Below are positions 26,642 through 38,000 of a stretch of 64,000 nt of DNA, one piece after another. The notes beneath the pieces are model-generated. The model was not told where the DNA came from, did no database searches, and saw only the letters and a list, made by a program, of their open reading frames with translations. The stretch comes from Acidobacteriota bacterium (GTDB lineage Bacteria; Acidobacteriota; Terriglobia; Acidiferrales; UBA7541). The stretch's first letter is position 1. Every line of letters begins with the position of its first letter. The stretch lies in contig QHZD01000018.1 in NCBI GenBank assembly GCA_003225315.1, positions 432,299 to 496,298 of the forward strand, in the 5' to 3' direction. The translations under genes were made by a program, and so were the position numbers.

Positions 26642-27778
26642 ATGCGAAGAAATAATCGTCCTAACTTTTTCTTGATGATCGTGGCCCTGCTGGCTTGCGC
26701 AAGGGGTGATTTGCGCGCGCAGGCGAAGCCGGAAATGAAGGCGGAGGACGCGCCGCTGCGTGTGGCGCTTGCAGGACTCGTGCATGGCCATGCGTTCGGA
26801 CTCTTCGATCAGTTTCAGCACCGGACGGACCTGCAAATCGTGGGAATCGCCGAATCCGATCAGCAACTCGCTGCTCAATTTGGAAGAAAATACGGCTTGC
26901 AACCGGATATCTTCTATTCCGATCTGGAAGAGATGCTGAAGAAGACCCATCCTCAAGCGGTTCTCGCGTATACCAATACCTACGATCATCGACGCGTGGT
27001 GGAAATCTGCGCGAGGCACGGCGTTCCGGTGATGATGGAAAAGCCACTGGCGGTCAGCCTGGAGGATGCGCGCGCCATCGAGAGAGCGGCGCATGAAGCG
27101 AAGATTCAGGTTTTGGTGAATTACGAGACCACTTGGTATCGCAGCAATCAGGCGGCTTATGACCTGGCCCATGAAAACGCGATTGGAGAAATTCGAAAAA
27201 TTGTCGTGCACGATGGCCATCACGGCCCGAAAGAAATCAACGTCGGGCCGGAGTTTCTTGCCTGGCTCACCGATCCCAAACTGAACGGCGCGGGCGCCCT
27301 CTTTGATTTTGGCTGCTATGGCGCCGATCTAGCGACCTGGCTGATGGATGGCCGCCGGCCGGACTCAGTGACCGCGGTGACGCAGCAAATCAAGCCGGAT
27401 GTGTACCCGCGAGTGGACGATGAAGCGACAATCATCCTGACTTATCCCCACGCGCAAGCGATTATTCAGGCTTCCTGGAATTGGCCGTTCTCCAGAAAAG
27501 ACATGGAAGTATACGCGCAGAAAGGCTACGCCATTACCGTTGGGCGCGATCAACTGCGCGTCCGACTTCCCGAGAAAGAGGAGACTTCAGCTGAAGCCAA
27601 GCCATTGGAGAAATCGAAGGAAGATTCCGTTTCCTATTTGAGAGCAGTGCTTTTAAGGGGGATGAAGCCGGAAGGACTGTCGTCGCTTGAAACGAATGTG
27701 ATCGTTACGGAAATTCTCGGTGCTGCCAGGCAGTCCGCGGCTACGGGCAAGACCATTTCTTTGGCGGGAATTCGGTAA
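26642..27778 (+). CDS. Gfo/Idh/MocA-family oxidoreductase
   Basis: RVALAGLVHGHAFGLF..., MMEKPLAVSLEDARAIERAA. Confidence 0.88.
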   Translation: MRRNNRPNFFLMIVALLACARGDLRAQAKPEMKAEDAPLRVALAGLVHGHAFGLFDQFQHRTDLQIVGIAESDQQLAAQFGRKYGLQPDIFYSDLEEMLKKTHPQAVLAYTNTYDHRRVVEICARHGVPVMMEKPLAVSLEDARAIERAAHEAKIQVLVNYETTWYRSNQAAYDLAHENAIGEIRKIVVHDGHHGPKEINVGPEFLAWLTDPKLNGAGALFDFGCYGADLATWLMDGRRPDSVTAVTQQIKPDVYPRVDDEATIILTYPHAQAIIQASWNWPFSRKDMEVYAQKGYAITVGRDQLRVRLPEKEETSAEAKPLEKSKEDSVSYLRAVLLRGMKPEGLSSLETNVIVTEILGAARQSAATGKTISLAGIR

Positions 27779-27799
27779 ACGCGCTGCGAGGCGCGATTT

Positions 27800-30652
27800 T
27801 TATTTTGCAGAAACGGAGCGGTCCAGCACTTCGCGGACCTTTTCCGAGAGGACTTGCGGCGTAAATGGTTTTTGCAGGAAGGAAATTCCTTCCTCAAGAG
27901 TCCCGTCTTGCGCGATCACATTGTACGTGTAGCCCGACATGTACAGTACCCGCAGATTGGGATAGCGCCCGGTGAGCCGCTTGGCAAGGTCACGTCCGCT
28001 GGAACCCGGCATCACAATGTCCGTCAGGAGCAAGTGGATTTCCGCTCCGTTATTTCCGGCCAAGCGCTCCGCCTCCTCGGGTGTATGCGCTTCGATTACC
28101 TTGTAGCCGCGCTGGGAGAGAACCATTTGCGCCAGCTCGCGTACGGCGGACTCGTCTTCAACAAGCAGGATGGTTTCGTGGGCTTTGCGCGCTGTGGAAG
28201 GGAGAGTCTCTTGAGCCGGCAGATCCTGGACTGCATCCTTGACACGGGGCAGATAAACTTTGAAGGTGGTGCCTTTTCCCAGCTCGCTGTACACCCAAAC
28301 GTAGCCGCCGCTCTGCTTCACTATGCCGTACACCGTCGATAGACCAAGCCCGGTACCCCGGCCGCTCTCCTTCGTGGTGTAAAAGGGCTCGAAAATGTGG
28401 GCGACCGTTTCGGCGCTCATGCCGATGCCGGTGTCCGAGACCGCCAGCAGGACATACGGTCCCGGACGGACTATCGCGTGATCGAGCGTGTACGCGGAGT
28501 CCAGATCGACGTTGCTTGTTTCAATGACGATGCGGCCGCCTTCAGGCAAGGCGTCACGCGCATTCACGACCAAATTCATGATGACCTGCTCGACTTGGCC
28601 CGGATCCGCCTTGATTGTTGCGACGTCCTTGGACACAAATGTTTTCATCTCGATGTTGGCGCTCATCAGTCGCCGGAGGAGGTGGTCGAGATTCACAACG
28701 ATGGAGTTGAGATCGATGATTTTTGGCCGCAGAACTTGCTTGCGGCTGAAAGCGAGCAACTGCCGTACCAGCGTGACGGCGCGATCGGCGGCGTCTTCAA
28801 TGCGCCGGATGTCGCTGTGCAGCGCAGGTTGATTCAAGCAGCGCTGCAATGCGATCTCGATGTAACCTTTAATGATCGTTAGTAGATTATTGAAATCGTG
28901 CGCGACGCCGCCCGCCAGCCTGCCCACCGCTTCCATCTTGCGCGCCTGCTGGAGCTGATTTTCGAGCAATTTGCGCTCGGTGATATCGACAATCAGGCCT
29001 TCCATGACGGGATGGCTATCACTGCCGCGCACCACGACTGCTGTGTCGCTGACCCAAATAATCTGTCCATCCTTGTGTGTAATGCGATATTCGGCCTGGA
29101 AGGGCTCGCCGCGCGAGCTGGCCTCCTCCGCGGCGTGCACTATGGGATGATCTTCGGCAGGAATGTGGCGTATCCATTCCTTGGAAGTCGAGAGCCATTC
29201 GTCCACGGAGTAGCCGAACATCGTTTCGATCTGCGGGCTGACGTACAGCCATTGGCCCTTAACACCAAGCTCCGCGATATAGCTGATGGCCGCGACCTGC
29301 TCGACGAGCATGCGGTATTTGATTTCGGCTTCGGCGCGAGCACGTTGCGCGCTGACTTTCTCCGTGATGTCGCGGCTCACGCAGATGGTGCCGCCATCGG
29401 ACAGGGCGGTTATAGCCATTTCCATGGGGAGCGCGGTTCCGTCGGCATGATGTACGGTGATGGGCCCATACCATCTGCCATGTTGTTGCAACGCCCGACG
29501 AATGTCCTGTTCCACGGGAGCCACGTCTCGCTCCTGGGCGACCTCACGCCATGATTTTCCCAGCAATGTCTCCGGACCTGCGTCAGCGACCATTCGTGCG
29601 TACGCCGGATTTACGTAAATGTATTTTCCCGCCGCATCCAGGATGGCCATGCCGTTGATTGCCGAATCCATGGCCAGGGTATGCGTCTGCACGGCGTTCG
29701 CGCTTTTTGTCTCGCGAGACTGGCTAATTCCCAGGCGTGCGGCATAGCAGAGGATGGAAACTCCAAGGAGCGAGAAGCGAAGCAGGCGCCACTCTGCTTC
29801 CAGTTGTGCCACTTGCCAGAGAATGATCAATGGCGCAAGCGCGTACGTGGCGTTGGTTAGCATCAAATCGCCGACTGTCTTTTGCCGGATTCGCGAGCCA
29901 GCCTGGACCGCGGGACTGGGCTGCCATTGCGCCGCCCACATTGCAGCCACGAGAAACGGCAAAGTCCACAGCAGGTCTCGGAGCGTCCCTGTCGGAGCCG
30001 GCTTGACGACTTGCAGGTACTGAGCCACTGCCGCGCACACCGTCAAGAACAGCAGATAAAGAGCGAAACCGCCGTAGAGTTTCCGAAAGTGCTGCTTCCG
30101 CGCGCGCAGCGCCTGCAAGGCAGCCAACAGGGTGAGCGCCGCGTCTTCCACATTCTCGACGCGCATCTCCCGCAGGAAGGCGGAGTAGTGGTCAAGACGA
30201 CGAGCCGGAAGGTAGTAGAACTCGACGTAGATAAAGAAAAAGACGATTCCGATCTGTACGAAGTCGAGTGCGGATTCCGCGTCGATCCGGGGCGAATCTT
30301 TGTCCTGATCCAGGAACAAAATCATCGCCAACAGCACGCTTTCCAGACCAAACAGAAAGCGCACCACCGAGGTTGCGGGCGGCTCGGTGTGCAGCACCAC
30401 TTCGTAGTACATCCAGCCCAGGTTCGCCGCGCCCCACAGCGCAACGCCCGTGGCCAAAATCAGCCAGAAGGGGCGGCTCAAGCCGCGTCCGCGGCGATAT
30501 GCCGCGAGTGCCATGACCGCGGCAAAACCGCAAGCGAGGATTTGCAGAAGATTTGCGAGCAGAGATCCAGTCGCAGTGGTACCCAGCGTCGCCGCTTCGC
30601 AAAGATGCAGCGCGACAATTACCGCCGCAAGGATCAGGGGCTTCCGGAGCAT
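27800..30652 (-). CDS. Membrane-anchored PAS hybrid sensor histidine kinase with C-terminal receiver
   Basis: N-terminal multi-TM region, two PAS domains, GGVAHDFNNLLTIIKGY H-box, HATPase (GTGLGLSTVYGIVKQSGG), receiver (LLVEDESAVRELA...LLLTDIVMPG). Confidence 0.93.
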   Translation of the reverse strand: MLRKPLILAAVIVALHLCEAATLGTTATGSLLANLLQILACGFAAVMALAAYRRGRGLSRPFWLILATGVALWGAANLGWMYYEVVLHTEPPATSVVRFLFGLESVLLAMILFLDQDKDSPRIDAESALDFVQIGIVFFFIYVEFYYLPARRLDHYSAFLREMRVENVEDAALTLLAALQALRARKQHFRKLYGGFALYLLFLTVCAAVAQYLQVVKPAPTGTLRDLLWTLPFLVAAMWAAQWQPSPAVQAGSRIRQKTVGDLMLTNATYALAPLIILWQVAQLEAEWRLLRFSLLGVSILCYAARLGISQSRETKSANAVQTHTLAMDSAINGMAILDAAGKYIYVNPAYARMVADAGPETLLGKSWREVAQERDVAPVEQDIRRALQQHGRWYGPITVHHADGTALPMEMAITALSDGGTICVSRDITEKVSAQRARAEAEIKYRMLVEQVAAISYIAELGVKGQWLYVSPQIETMFGYSVDEWLSTSKEWIRHIPAEDHPIVHAAEEASSRGEPFQAEYRITHKDGQIIWVSDTAVVVRGSDSHPVMEGLIVDITERKLLENQLQQARKMEAVGRLAGGVAHDFNNLLTIIKGYIEIALQRCLNQPALHSDIRRIEDAADRAVTLVRQLLAFSRKQVLRPKIIDLNSIVVNLDHLLRRLMSANIEMKTFVSKDVATIKADPGQVEQVIMNLVVNARDALPEGGRIVIETSNVDLDSAYTLDHAIVRPGPYVLLAVSDTGIGMSAETVAHIFEPFYTTKESGRGTGLGLSTVYGIVKQSGGYVWVYSELGKGTTFKVYLPRVKDAVQDLPAQETLPSTARKAHETILLVEDESAVRELAQMVLSQRGYKVIEAHTPEEAERLAGNNGAEIHLLLTDIVMPGSSGRDLAKRLTGRYPNLRVLYMSGYTYNVIAQDGTLEEGISFLQKPFTPQVLSEKVREVLDRSVSAK

Positions 30653-30819
30653 TCCTTGTCGTACTCTTTCGGGTTCGATTAGGGCTAATTGCCCAAATCT
30701 ATTTTAGGGGGGAATTCCAAGGCTCTTGGCACAATCCGTCCCTCGGCGTGCCCTGCCAGATACGGGACTGCGCAGCAGCAACCGAATGGTGATTCTGCTT
30801 AGATTTCAGTTTGCCGAGT

Positions 30820-32619
30820 CTAGCGGCCCTCGAGAGGGTAGCGGTCCTGCGCCTGGACGGCAGCAGCAACGCGGCGGCGCAGCGCGATGGTGTCCAGGGG
30901 TGCGCGCTTGGCGAAACGCTTGAGCACGGCCATCTGCGTGGTGAGCATGTCACCTTCGTGAATCGTGGCAATGGCGCGCCGGGCCTCACACTCGACGCGC
31001 TCGGCGGCATCGTTGATAAAAACGCGCGCGGCATCGATCATCGTCTGCGATGCGGATTCACCCTTGGCCGCGGCAGCTTTTTGCGCGCGCAGCAGGGAAG
31101 ACTCCATCGCGTAGATTTCCATCACGATATTGGAGAGCGCGCCAATCAGTTCCTGCTCGTCGGCGAGCTTCTCGCGGAATTTCTGGACGGCGCCTCCGGC
31201 CGCTTGCAGGAACATTTTCTTGGCGTTGGCGACGACGCGTGCTTCGTTCGCGAGCACGCCTTCCGGCGCTTCCTCGAAGGATGGCCCCGCAAGGATCTCA
31301 TCCGCCAGCTTCATAGCGGCGGGAATCAGCGGGAGTTGCCCGGCCATGGCGCGCTTCATCAGCATTTGGATGATGAGCATACGGTTGATTTCGTTGGTGC
31401 CTTCGAAAATTCGGTTGATGCGTGAATCGCGGTATGCGCGGCAAACGGGATATTCTTCGTGGAAGCCGTAACCGCCGAAAATCTGCACCGCTTCGTCAAC
31501 GACGAAATCCAACATTTCGCTCCCGTAGACCTTGGCAATGGAACTCTCGATGGCGTATTCCTCGAGAACTTTCATCGTGTTTTGGATTTTGTCGCCAGAG
31601 CCGGAAGCCGCGGCCATCGCCGCTTCGATGTTTCCCGCCGAACGGTACACCATCGATTCCACCGCGAAAATCTGGATGGCCATCTCCGCCAGCTTTTCCT
31701 TCATCAATCCGAAATCGCCAATCTGTTTTCCAAACGCTTTGCGCTCTTTCGCATATTTCGAGGAGGTCATCAGCACGTGCTTCGAGCCGCCCACGCAGGA
31801 AGCGCCCAGCGTGAATCGCCCCGCATTCAGAATGTTGAACGCCACGATGTGCCCGCGGCCGATTTCGTGCAGCAGGTTTTCCTTTGGGACCTTGCAGTTT
31901 TCCAGGAAAATCGGCGTTGTCGAGCTCCCGTGAATGCCCATCTTGTGCTCTTCGTTGCCGGGCTTGAAGCCGGGGAAAGTGCGCTCGACGATAAACGCCG
32001 TGAATTTTTCGCCATCCACTTTGGCAAAAACAATGTAGACATCGGCGAAACCGCCGTTAGTGATCCACATTTTCTGGCCGTTGAGGATGTAATGCGTGCC
32101 TTCTTTGTTCAATTCGGCGCGCGTCAGGGAGTTCTGCGCGTCCGATCCGGCTTGCGGCTCGGAAAGGCAGTACGCGCCGATCCATTCGCCAGTCGCGAGC
32201 TTCGGCAAATACTTTTTCTTCTGCGCTTCCGTGCCAAAGTAAACAATCGGCAGGGTGCCGATGCCGGCGTGCGCCCCGTGCGTTACCGCAAAGCCGCCGT
32301 AGATCGAAAGTTTTTCCGTAAGGACCGTGGTGGAAATCTTGTCCAGGCCTGCGCCGCCGAATTCTTCCGGTACGCCTCCGCCCATCAAGCCGACTTCGCC
32401 GCCCTTTTTCACCAGTTGCGGCATCAGCCCGGGCTTCTTATTCTCCAAATCCTTGATGATCGGGAAGACTTCCTTGAGGACAAATTCTTCCGCCGTCTGC
32501 CCGATCAATTTCTGGTCGTCGGTCAAATCAGCAGGCGTGAATACATCGCCCGGCTGCGGCGATTCCAGGAGAAAGCTTCCTCCCTTTGCCGCGGGCTTGG
32601 TAAGAGTAGCGGTGGCCAT
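30820..32619 (-). CDS. Acyl-CoA dehydrogenase family protein
   Basis: YCLSEPQAGSDAQNSLTRA, KMWITNGGFADVYIVFAKV, IFGGYGFHEEYPVCRAYRDSRINRIFEGTNEINR. Confidence 0.93.
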   Translation of the reverse strand: MATATLTKPAAKGGSFLLESPQPGDVFTPADLTDDQKLIGQTAEEFVLKEVFPIIKDLENKKPGLMPQLVKKGGEVGLMGGGVPEEFGGAGLDKISTTVLTEKLSIYGGFAVTHGAHAGIGTLPIVYFGTEAQKKKYLPKLATGEWIGAYCLSEPQAGSDAQNSLTRAELNKEGTHYILNGQKMWITNGGFADVYIVFAKVDGEKFTAFIVERTFPGFKPGNEEHKMGIHGSSTTPIFLENCKVPKENLLHEIGRGHIVAFNILNAGRFTLGASCVGGSKHVLMTSSKYAKERKAFGKQIGDFGLMKEKLAEMAIQIFAVESMVYRSAGNIEAAMAAASGSGDKIQNTMKVLEEYAIESSIAKVYGSEMLDFVVDEAVQIFGGYGFHEEYPVCRAYRDSRINRIFEGTNEINRMLIIQMLMKRAMAGQLPLIPAAMKLADEILAGPSFEEAPEGVLANEARVVANAKKMFLQAAGGAVQKFREKLADEQELIGALSNIVMEIYAMESSLLRAQKAAAAKGESASQTMIDAARVFINDAAERVECEARRAIATIHEGDMLTTQMAVLKRFAKRAPLDTIALRRRVAAAVQAQDRYPLEGR

Positions 32620-32859
32620 GTCGGGCGCTCCTAGCGGGAAGTCTTTGTAACTGATCTTGATCTAACGGCTATCTGCGGCACACAACGCAATCAATTCAAT
32701 CCATTTTACTCCCGTGCCCACTCGCAGTAAACACAGTTAAGTCGCCCGTGTCGCAAGAGTTTTCAACTCCTTACAGTTGGCCACCCTTACATTGAAACTG
32801 GCCAGGGAAGCATTCCGCTGTATAATCCACGCTCATTCCACGCATCACTGAGGATCCGA

Positions 32860-34824
32860 ATGAAACCGCTCCGCTGCTTTCCCACGCTCACTCTGCTCGT
32901 ACCGATGTTCGGCAGTCTCTTCCTCGCCGATCTCGCCGCAGCCCAAGCTCCGCCGCCCGTTTCAACGCTGCCCAGTGAAACGCCGGCGCAGTTTACTCCC
33001 GTCACCGGCAGTTTCGACTACGCACGCCGCGACGTGATGATTCCCATGCGCGACGGAGTCAAGCTGCACACCGTTATCCTCGTGCCCAAAGGCGCCAAGA
33101 ACGTGCCCATTCTGTTTACGCGCACCCCTTACGACGCCAACGATCTCACTACGCGGGCGCACAGCTCTCATCTCGGACCCAGCCTCCATGGCTATGACAA
33201 CGCTCTCGAAGTGATTCTCGAAGGCGGTTACATCCGCGTCGTTCAGGACGTGCGCGGCAAGTACGGCTCCGAGGGCGACTATGTGATGACGCGTCCCCTG
33301 CGTGGTCCGTTGAATCCCACGGCGGTCGATCACTCGACCGACACATACGACACGATCGAATGGCTGGTGAAAAATATTCCGGAGAGCAACGGTAAAGTGG
33401 GAATCATCGGCATTTCTTATGACGGATTTTTGCCGTTGATGGCGCTGGTCAATCCGCACCCTGCTCTCAAAGTGGCCGTGCCGATGAACCCCATGGTCGA
33501 CGGCTGGATGGGCGACGATTGGTTTCACTACGGTGCGTTTCGTGAACAGAACATGCCGTACATCTACGAGCAGGAAGCCACGCGCAAAAACGACGAGCAC
33601 TGGTGGACCAGCCATTACGATGATTACGACATGTACCTGCAAGCGGGCTCGGCTGGCGAACTGGGCCGCCGGCACGGTCTCGAACAAATCGGCTTCTGGA
33701 GAAAAATTCTCGATCACCCGGCTTACGACGCTTTCTGGCAGCAGCAAGCGATGGATAAGATTCTCGCCGCGCAGCCGCTGAAAGTCCCGACAATGCTCGT
33801 CGACAGCTTGTGGGATCAGGAGGATATTTACGGCGCGACGGCGGTCTACAAGGCCATCAAACCGAAAGACACTGCTAATGACAAAGTTTTCCTGGTGATG
33901 GGCCCCTGGCATCACGGTCAGGAGATCGATGACGCCAGCCGGCTTGGCGCGCTGAAATTCGGAAGCGATACCGGACTCTATTTTCGCAGAGAGATTTTGG
34001 CGCCGTTCCTCGCCCAATATTTGAAAGACGGCGCGCCGAAAAGCGATGTGGCGCCGGTGTCAGCATTTGAAACCGGCACGAATACCTGGCGGCGTTTGCC
34101 CGCGTGGCCCGCCGGCTGTTCCAGCGGCTGCACCGTAAAACCGTCGCCGCTCTATCTCAACGCGGGGCTAAAGCTAAGCTTCACCGCGCCAGCGGGCGAA
34201 TCGTCATTCGATGAATATGTGTCCGACCCTGCCAAGCCTGTGCCGTATCGCGCGCGACCCATTCAAGCTGTGGGCTACTCCAATGGCATGACCTGGTCGC
34301 AGTGGCTTGTGGACGACCAGCGCGAAGCGTCCGGCCGGCCGGATGTGGCCGTGTTCGTCTCCGACGCCTTGAGCGCGCCGGTGAAAATCAGCGGACAGCC
34401 GATCGCCAACCTGGTTGCCTCCACCAGCGGGACAGATTCCGATTGGGTCGTCAAGCTGATCGACCTCTACTCCGACGAAGTGGGCGCGCAACCCGAAATG
34501 GGTGGCTATCAGCTTATGGTTGCGGCGGACATTTTCCGTGGCCGCTACCGCGAGAGTTTTGAAACTCCCAAAGCTCTCGCGCCGGACAAACCGCTGCTCT
34601 ATCGCTTCGCGCTTCCCACGGTGAATCACGTGTTCCTTCCGGGCCACCGCATCATGGTGCAAATTCAATCAAGTTGGTTCCCGCTTTACGATCGGAATCC
34701 GCAAACTTTTGTTCTCAATATTTTCTGGGCCAAGCCCGGTGACTATCGCAAAGCCACGCAGCGCATCTACCACGCGCCCGGCCAAGCCACTTTCATCGAG
34801 TTGCCTTTGGTTACCGCGCCCTGA
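32860..34824 (+). CDS. CocE/NonD-family hydrolase (X-Pro dipeptidyl-peptidase S15-like)
   Basis: VMIPMRDGVKLHTVILVPKGAKNVPILFTRTPY, VQDVRGKYGSEGDY, GIIGISYDGF. Confidence 0.9.
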   Translation: MKPLRCFPTLTLLVPMFGSLFLADLAAAQAPPPVSTLPSETPAQFTPVTGSFDYARRDVMIPMRDGVKLHTVILVPKGAKNVPILFTRTPYDANDLTTRAHSSHLGPSLHGYDNALEVILEGGYIRVVQDVRGKYGSEGDYVMTRPLRGPLNPTAVDHSTDTYDTIEWLVKNIPESNGKVGIIGISYDGFLPLMALVNPHPALKVAVPMNPMVDGWMGDDWFHYGAFREQNMPYIYEQEATRKNDEHWWTSHYDDYDMYLQAGSAGELGRRHGLEQIGFWRKILDHPAYDAFWQQQAMDKILAAQPLKVPTMLVDSLWDQEDIYGATAVYKAIKPKDTANDKVFLVMGPWHHGQEIDDASRLGALKFGSDTGLYFRREILAPFLAQYLKDGAPKSDVAPVSAFETGTNTWRRLPAWPAGCSSGCTVKPSPLYLNAGLKLSFTAPAGESSFDEYVSDPAKPVPYRARPIQAVGYSNGMTWSQWLVDDQREASGRPDVAVFVSDALSAPVKISGQPIANLVASTSGTDSDWVVKLIDLYSDEVGAQPEMGGYQLMVAADIFRGRYRESFETPKALAPDKPLLYRFALPTVNHVFLPGHRIMVQIQSSWFPLYDRNPQTFVLNIFWAKPGDYRKATQRIYHAPGQATFIELPLVTAP

Positions 34825-35037
34825 CCCGCAGCAGTGGGCAGTCCAATCACTCCTCCGCGGACAGTGGGTCATCGGCTTCCGAGTAGCCGGTGATCCGGCC
34901 ACAATCGGAAGCAACTCCAAACGGAGCTTCCTACTTCCCACAACGGGGCTTCTGGAACGCTTTGCAGAACTTTAGTCAAGTGTCGTGTTCAACCGCTAAA
35001 GCGCAAGATCAAAAAGGCCCTTCCGCGTCTATCAGCT

Positions 35038-38000
35038 CTACCAATCTAACCGCAATCCGAACTGGATCAGCCGCGGATTTGCGTTGCTGTCGCTCGTGAT
35101 CGTGCCCGCGGTGGATGAAGTGGGCACGCCACCCGAGAACTGCAGGTTGCTCGAAGGCAGATTGAAGTTGACCTTGTTGAATATGTTAAAGAAGTCCATC
35201 CGGAACTGAAACCGGTGCGTCTCTCCTAAGGGAAAGTTTTTCATAACGGCGAAATCCATATTTGTCAGCGTTGGCCCCGTGAAGCGATTGCGTCCAACAT
35301 TTCCGATGGTTCCGGCAACCGGCTGCGTGAACAGCGGACAACCTGTATTGTGACAGTTGAAAACATTGTTGGGGTCCGAGTAATCGATGGTGATGTCAGT
35401 CACGCCCGGAGCAAAGTTGGGGCGGTCCGCAAACTGGTTCAAGCCGCTATAGTCAAAGGCAGTTCCCGCAAGGATCGTGAAGGGAAATCCGGATCGGTAG
35501 TTGAAGATTCCGGAAGTGTCCCACCCGCCGATCACGTGGCCCAACGGGCCATGAACACCATTAAGCCAGCGGCGATGCGGACCAAAGGGAAGTTCGTAGA
35601 TATAAGTCGCAACGACGCGATGAGTCACGTCAAACGAGGAACGTCCGCGTTCTACTCCGCGATTGCGTGGATCCGCGTAGGAACCAAACTCACCATCGGA
35701 ACCAAAGAAACTGGAGTTGTCGTCCAAGGAGCGGCCAAACGTGTAGGAAGCCGTATAGCTAATCCCATGAACAGCCCGCTTATGGAAGGTGGCCACCAAC
35801 CCGTTATAAGTCGAGTTGCTGACAAATGCCCCTTGGAAGATGCCCGCGTACTGTTGGAAAGGGAAAGTTCGCTGGTTCGGTGTCTGATCGCCTCGCCTGG
35901 TCGGGTCGACCACGGCCGTGACGGTCGGCTCATTGCCGTCCAGGAACGTGCCGAGCTTGCGACCCTGCGATCCAACATAAGAAATCCCAATCGAATAGTT
36001 GGTTCCCAACTGCCGTTCGACTTCCAATGCGTAGTTCATCGCATAGGCCGTGCGGGCATTCAAGTCCCAGGCATTAAAAGTGATGATCCCGCGACTCCCG
36101 CCCGGCACCGTCCCATCCGCGGCGAAGAGGCTGCGATTCTGATTCAACGCGGTGCCCCAGGTGTAGGTCGACGTTGGAAGCGTGGTCGACAAGACCAGGG
36201 GCAAATTCAATCCCATATTGACGGGGATATTCGCAAAGATATCGTCAAAGCTCGCACGGAAACCCGTGCGAATCACGGTTTTCCCATCGCCAAACAACCA
36301 AGGTAGTATCTTCGGGTTCCAGGCAATCCCAAGCAACGGGGCGTAATTGTTGTAGTCGCCACTGAGTTGTCCACTCCGGGGCAGGAAAAAATTCACAGGA
36401 GTCAGGGTAATGGCGTCGCGACCAAGTTTCGTTGGGTCTATGTCAATTCGCAGGTTGGAATTCAGGGCCATCATGCCAATCCCCGGCACGAAGTTGCTCC
36501 CACGGTCAAGCTTTTCTCTGGATTGTCCAAAGTACTCCCAGCGAAATCCGTAGTTGATTGTCAGGTTTTTTTTGGCCTTGAACGAGTCTTGCGCGTAATA
36601 CGACCAAACGTATCGCGACCAGGTGCGAAATGTGCCGCCGGGTCCAGTTCTTAATGATCCCCTTTGCGGCTGTCCGGTGGCAAATCGCGCAAAGCTCGGA
36701 AAGGAGATTGCTCCGCGATAGTTGCCGTTCAAGAAGCGATTCGTTTGCTCGTGGCGCAACCCGCCACCGACCTTAAGCGTGTGGCGCGACCAGCCGTGTG
36801 GAGCGATTAAGGAAAGGTTATCGTAGGCTTCGATGGTGTTCGTGGCGCGCCCCTGGGGCATGTTCGTTCCGGCCCCCAGACCTCCGAAACCTGTAATGGA
36901 GATATTGGGCAGCCCTCCATCGAGAGGGTCCACCTTCGTGTCCACGTAGCCGGGTAGCGGATTTCCGCTCGCGTCAGTAAAGATGCTCGCCGGATTCAGG
37001 CTGACATCTGAAGGCGCAAACTTCGTGCGATTGCGCGAAAACGCCGCATGGGCTTCATTGACGAAACTTGCCCGGGCCCAGTTCTCTTGAATGAGCATGG
37101 AATGCTGACCGGGCAGATTGGTGATATTGCCGTGGAAGGGAAAGGTCAGACTTTGCACCTGGTCAGAGCTTCCGCGGAGCCAAGCATAACGCCCGGTGAG
37201 ATGGTGATTGGCAGTGATATTGTGATCCACGCGCCAGAAATAGGTGTCGTTGTTATTGATGGTGGCCGCGGTTCCCGTCCAGTTCGTGCCGCCAACCAGC
37301 GGTGTGTTCGCATCCGGGAAAAATGCCAGCACTTTCAGAGAGACCGGATCGGTGACTGTGGCCCGCTCTGCAACGGTTGGCACTCGAGCAGTAAGGGGTT
37401 GCTGAGTCTTATCCCGGAAGGCCTCGTAGCTAAACAACCAAAAGGTCTTGTCGCGAACAATCCGGCCGCCAGCCGTGCCGCCGAACTGATGCCGGCGTAG
37501 TGCGTTCTTTGCCTTCCCTGCGCGATTCAAAAAGAAGTCATTGGCGTCCAGCAGGTCGTTCCGGCCGGTGTAGAAGAGCGTCCCGTGAAGCGCATTGGTG
37601 CCGGACTTGGTGATGATGGATACTTGGGCGCCGCTGCTGCGTCCGACATCCGTGCTGGCAATGCTGGTCTGAACATTAAACTCCTGGATGGCATCCGTCA
37701 GGTGGAACAGATTGAGGGGACCGTTAACCTGCGGGTCGTTGTTGCTCACGCCGTCCAAGGTGTAGTTGTTCGACTGAGTCCTCATACCAGCCACAGAAAA
37801 ACCCACCACCTGAGTCCCTGGAGCGCCCTGTATCGTTCCGGGGGCCGTGAGCGCCAGAGCCAGAATATCGCGGCCAAGCATGGGCAGATTTGAAACCTCT
37901 TTCAGATCAACTGAGCGATTGACAGTGGTCCTGTCCGTCTCGATCAGCGGAATTTCCGACGTCACCTCCACGACTTGGGTGACCTCGCCAACCTCGAAGT

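Noticed and set aside
31459-32634. 391-aa plus-strand ORF
   Set aside because: Antisense to acyl-CoA dehydrogenase.
35350-36306. 318-aa plus-strand ORF
   Set aside because: Antisense to the TonB-dependent receptor.
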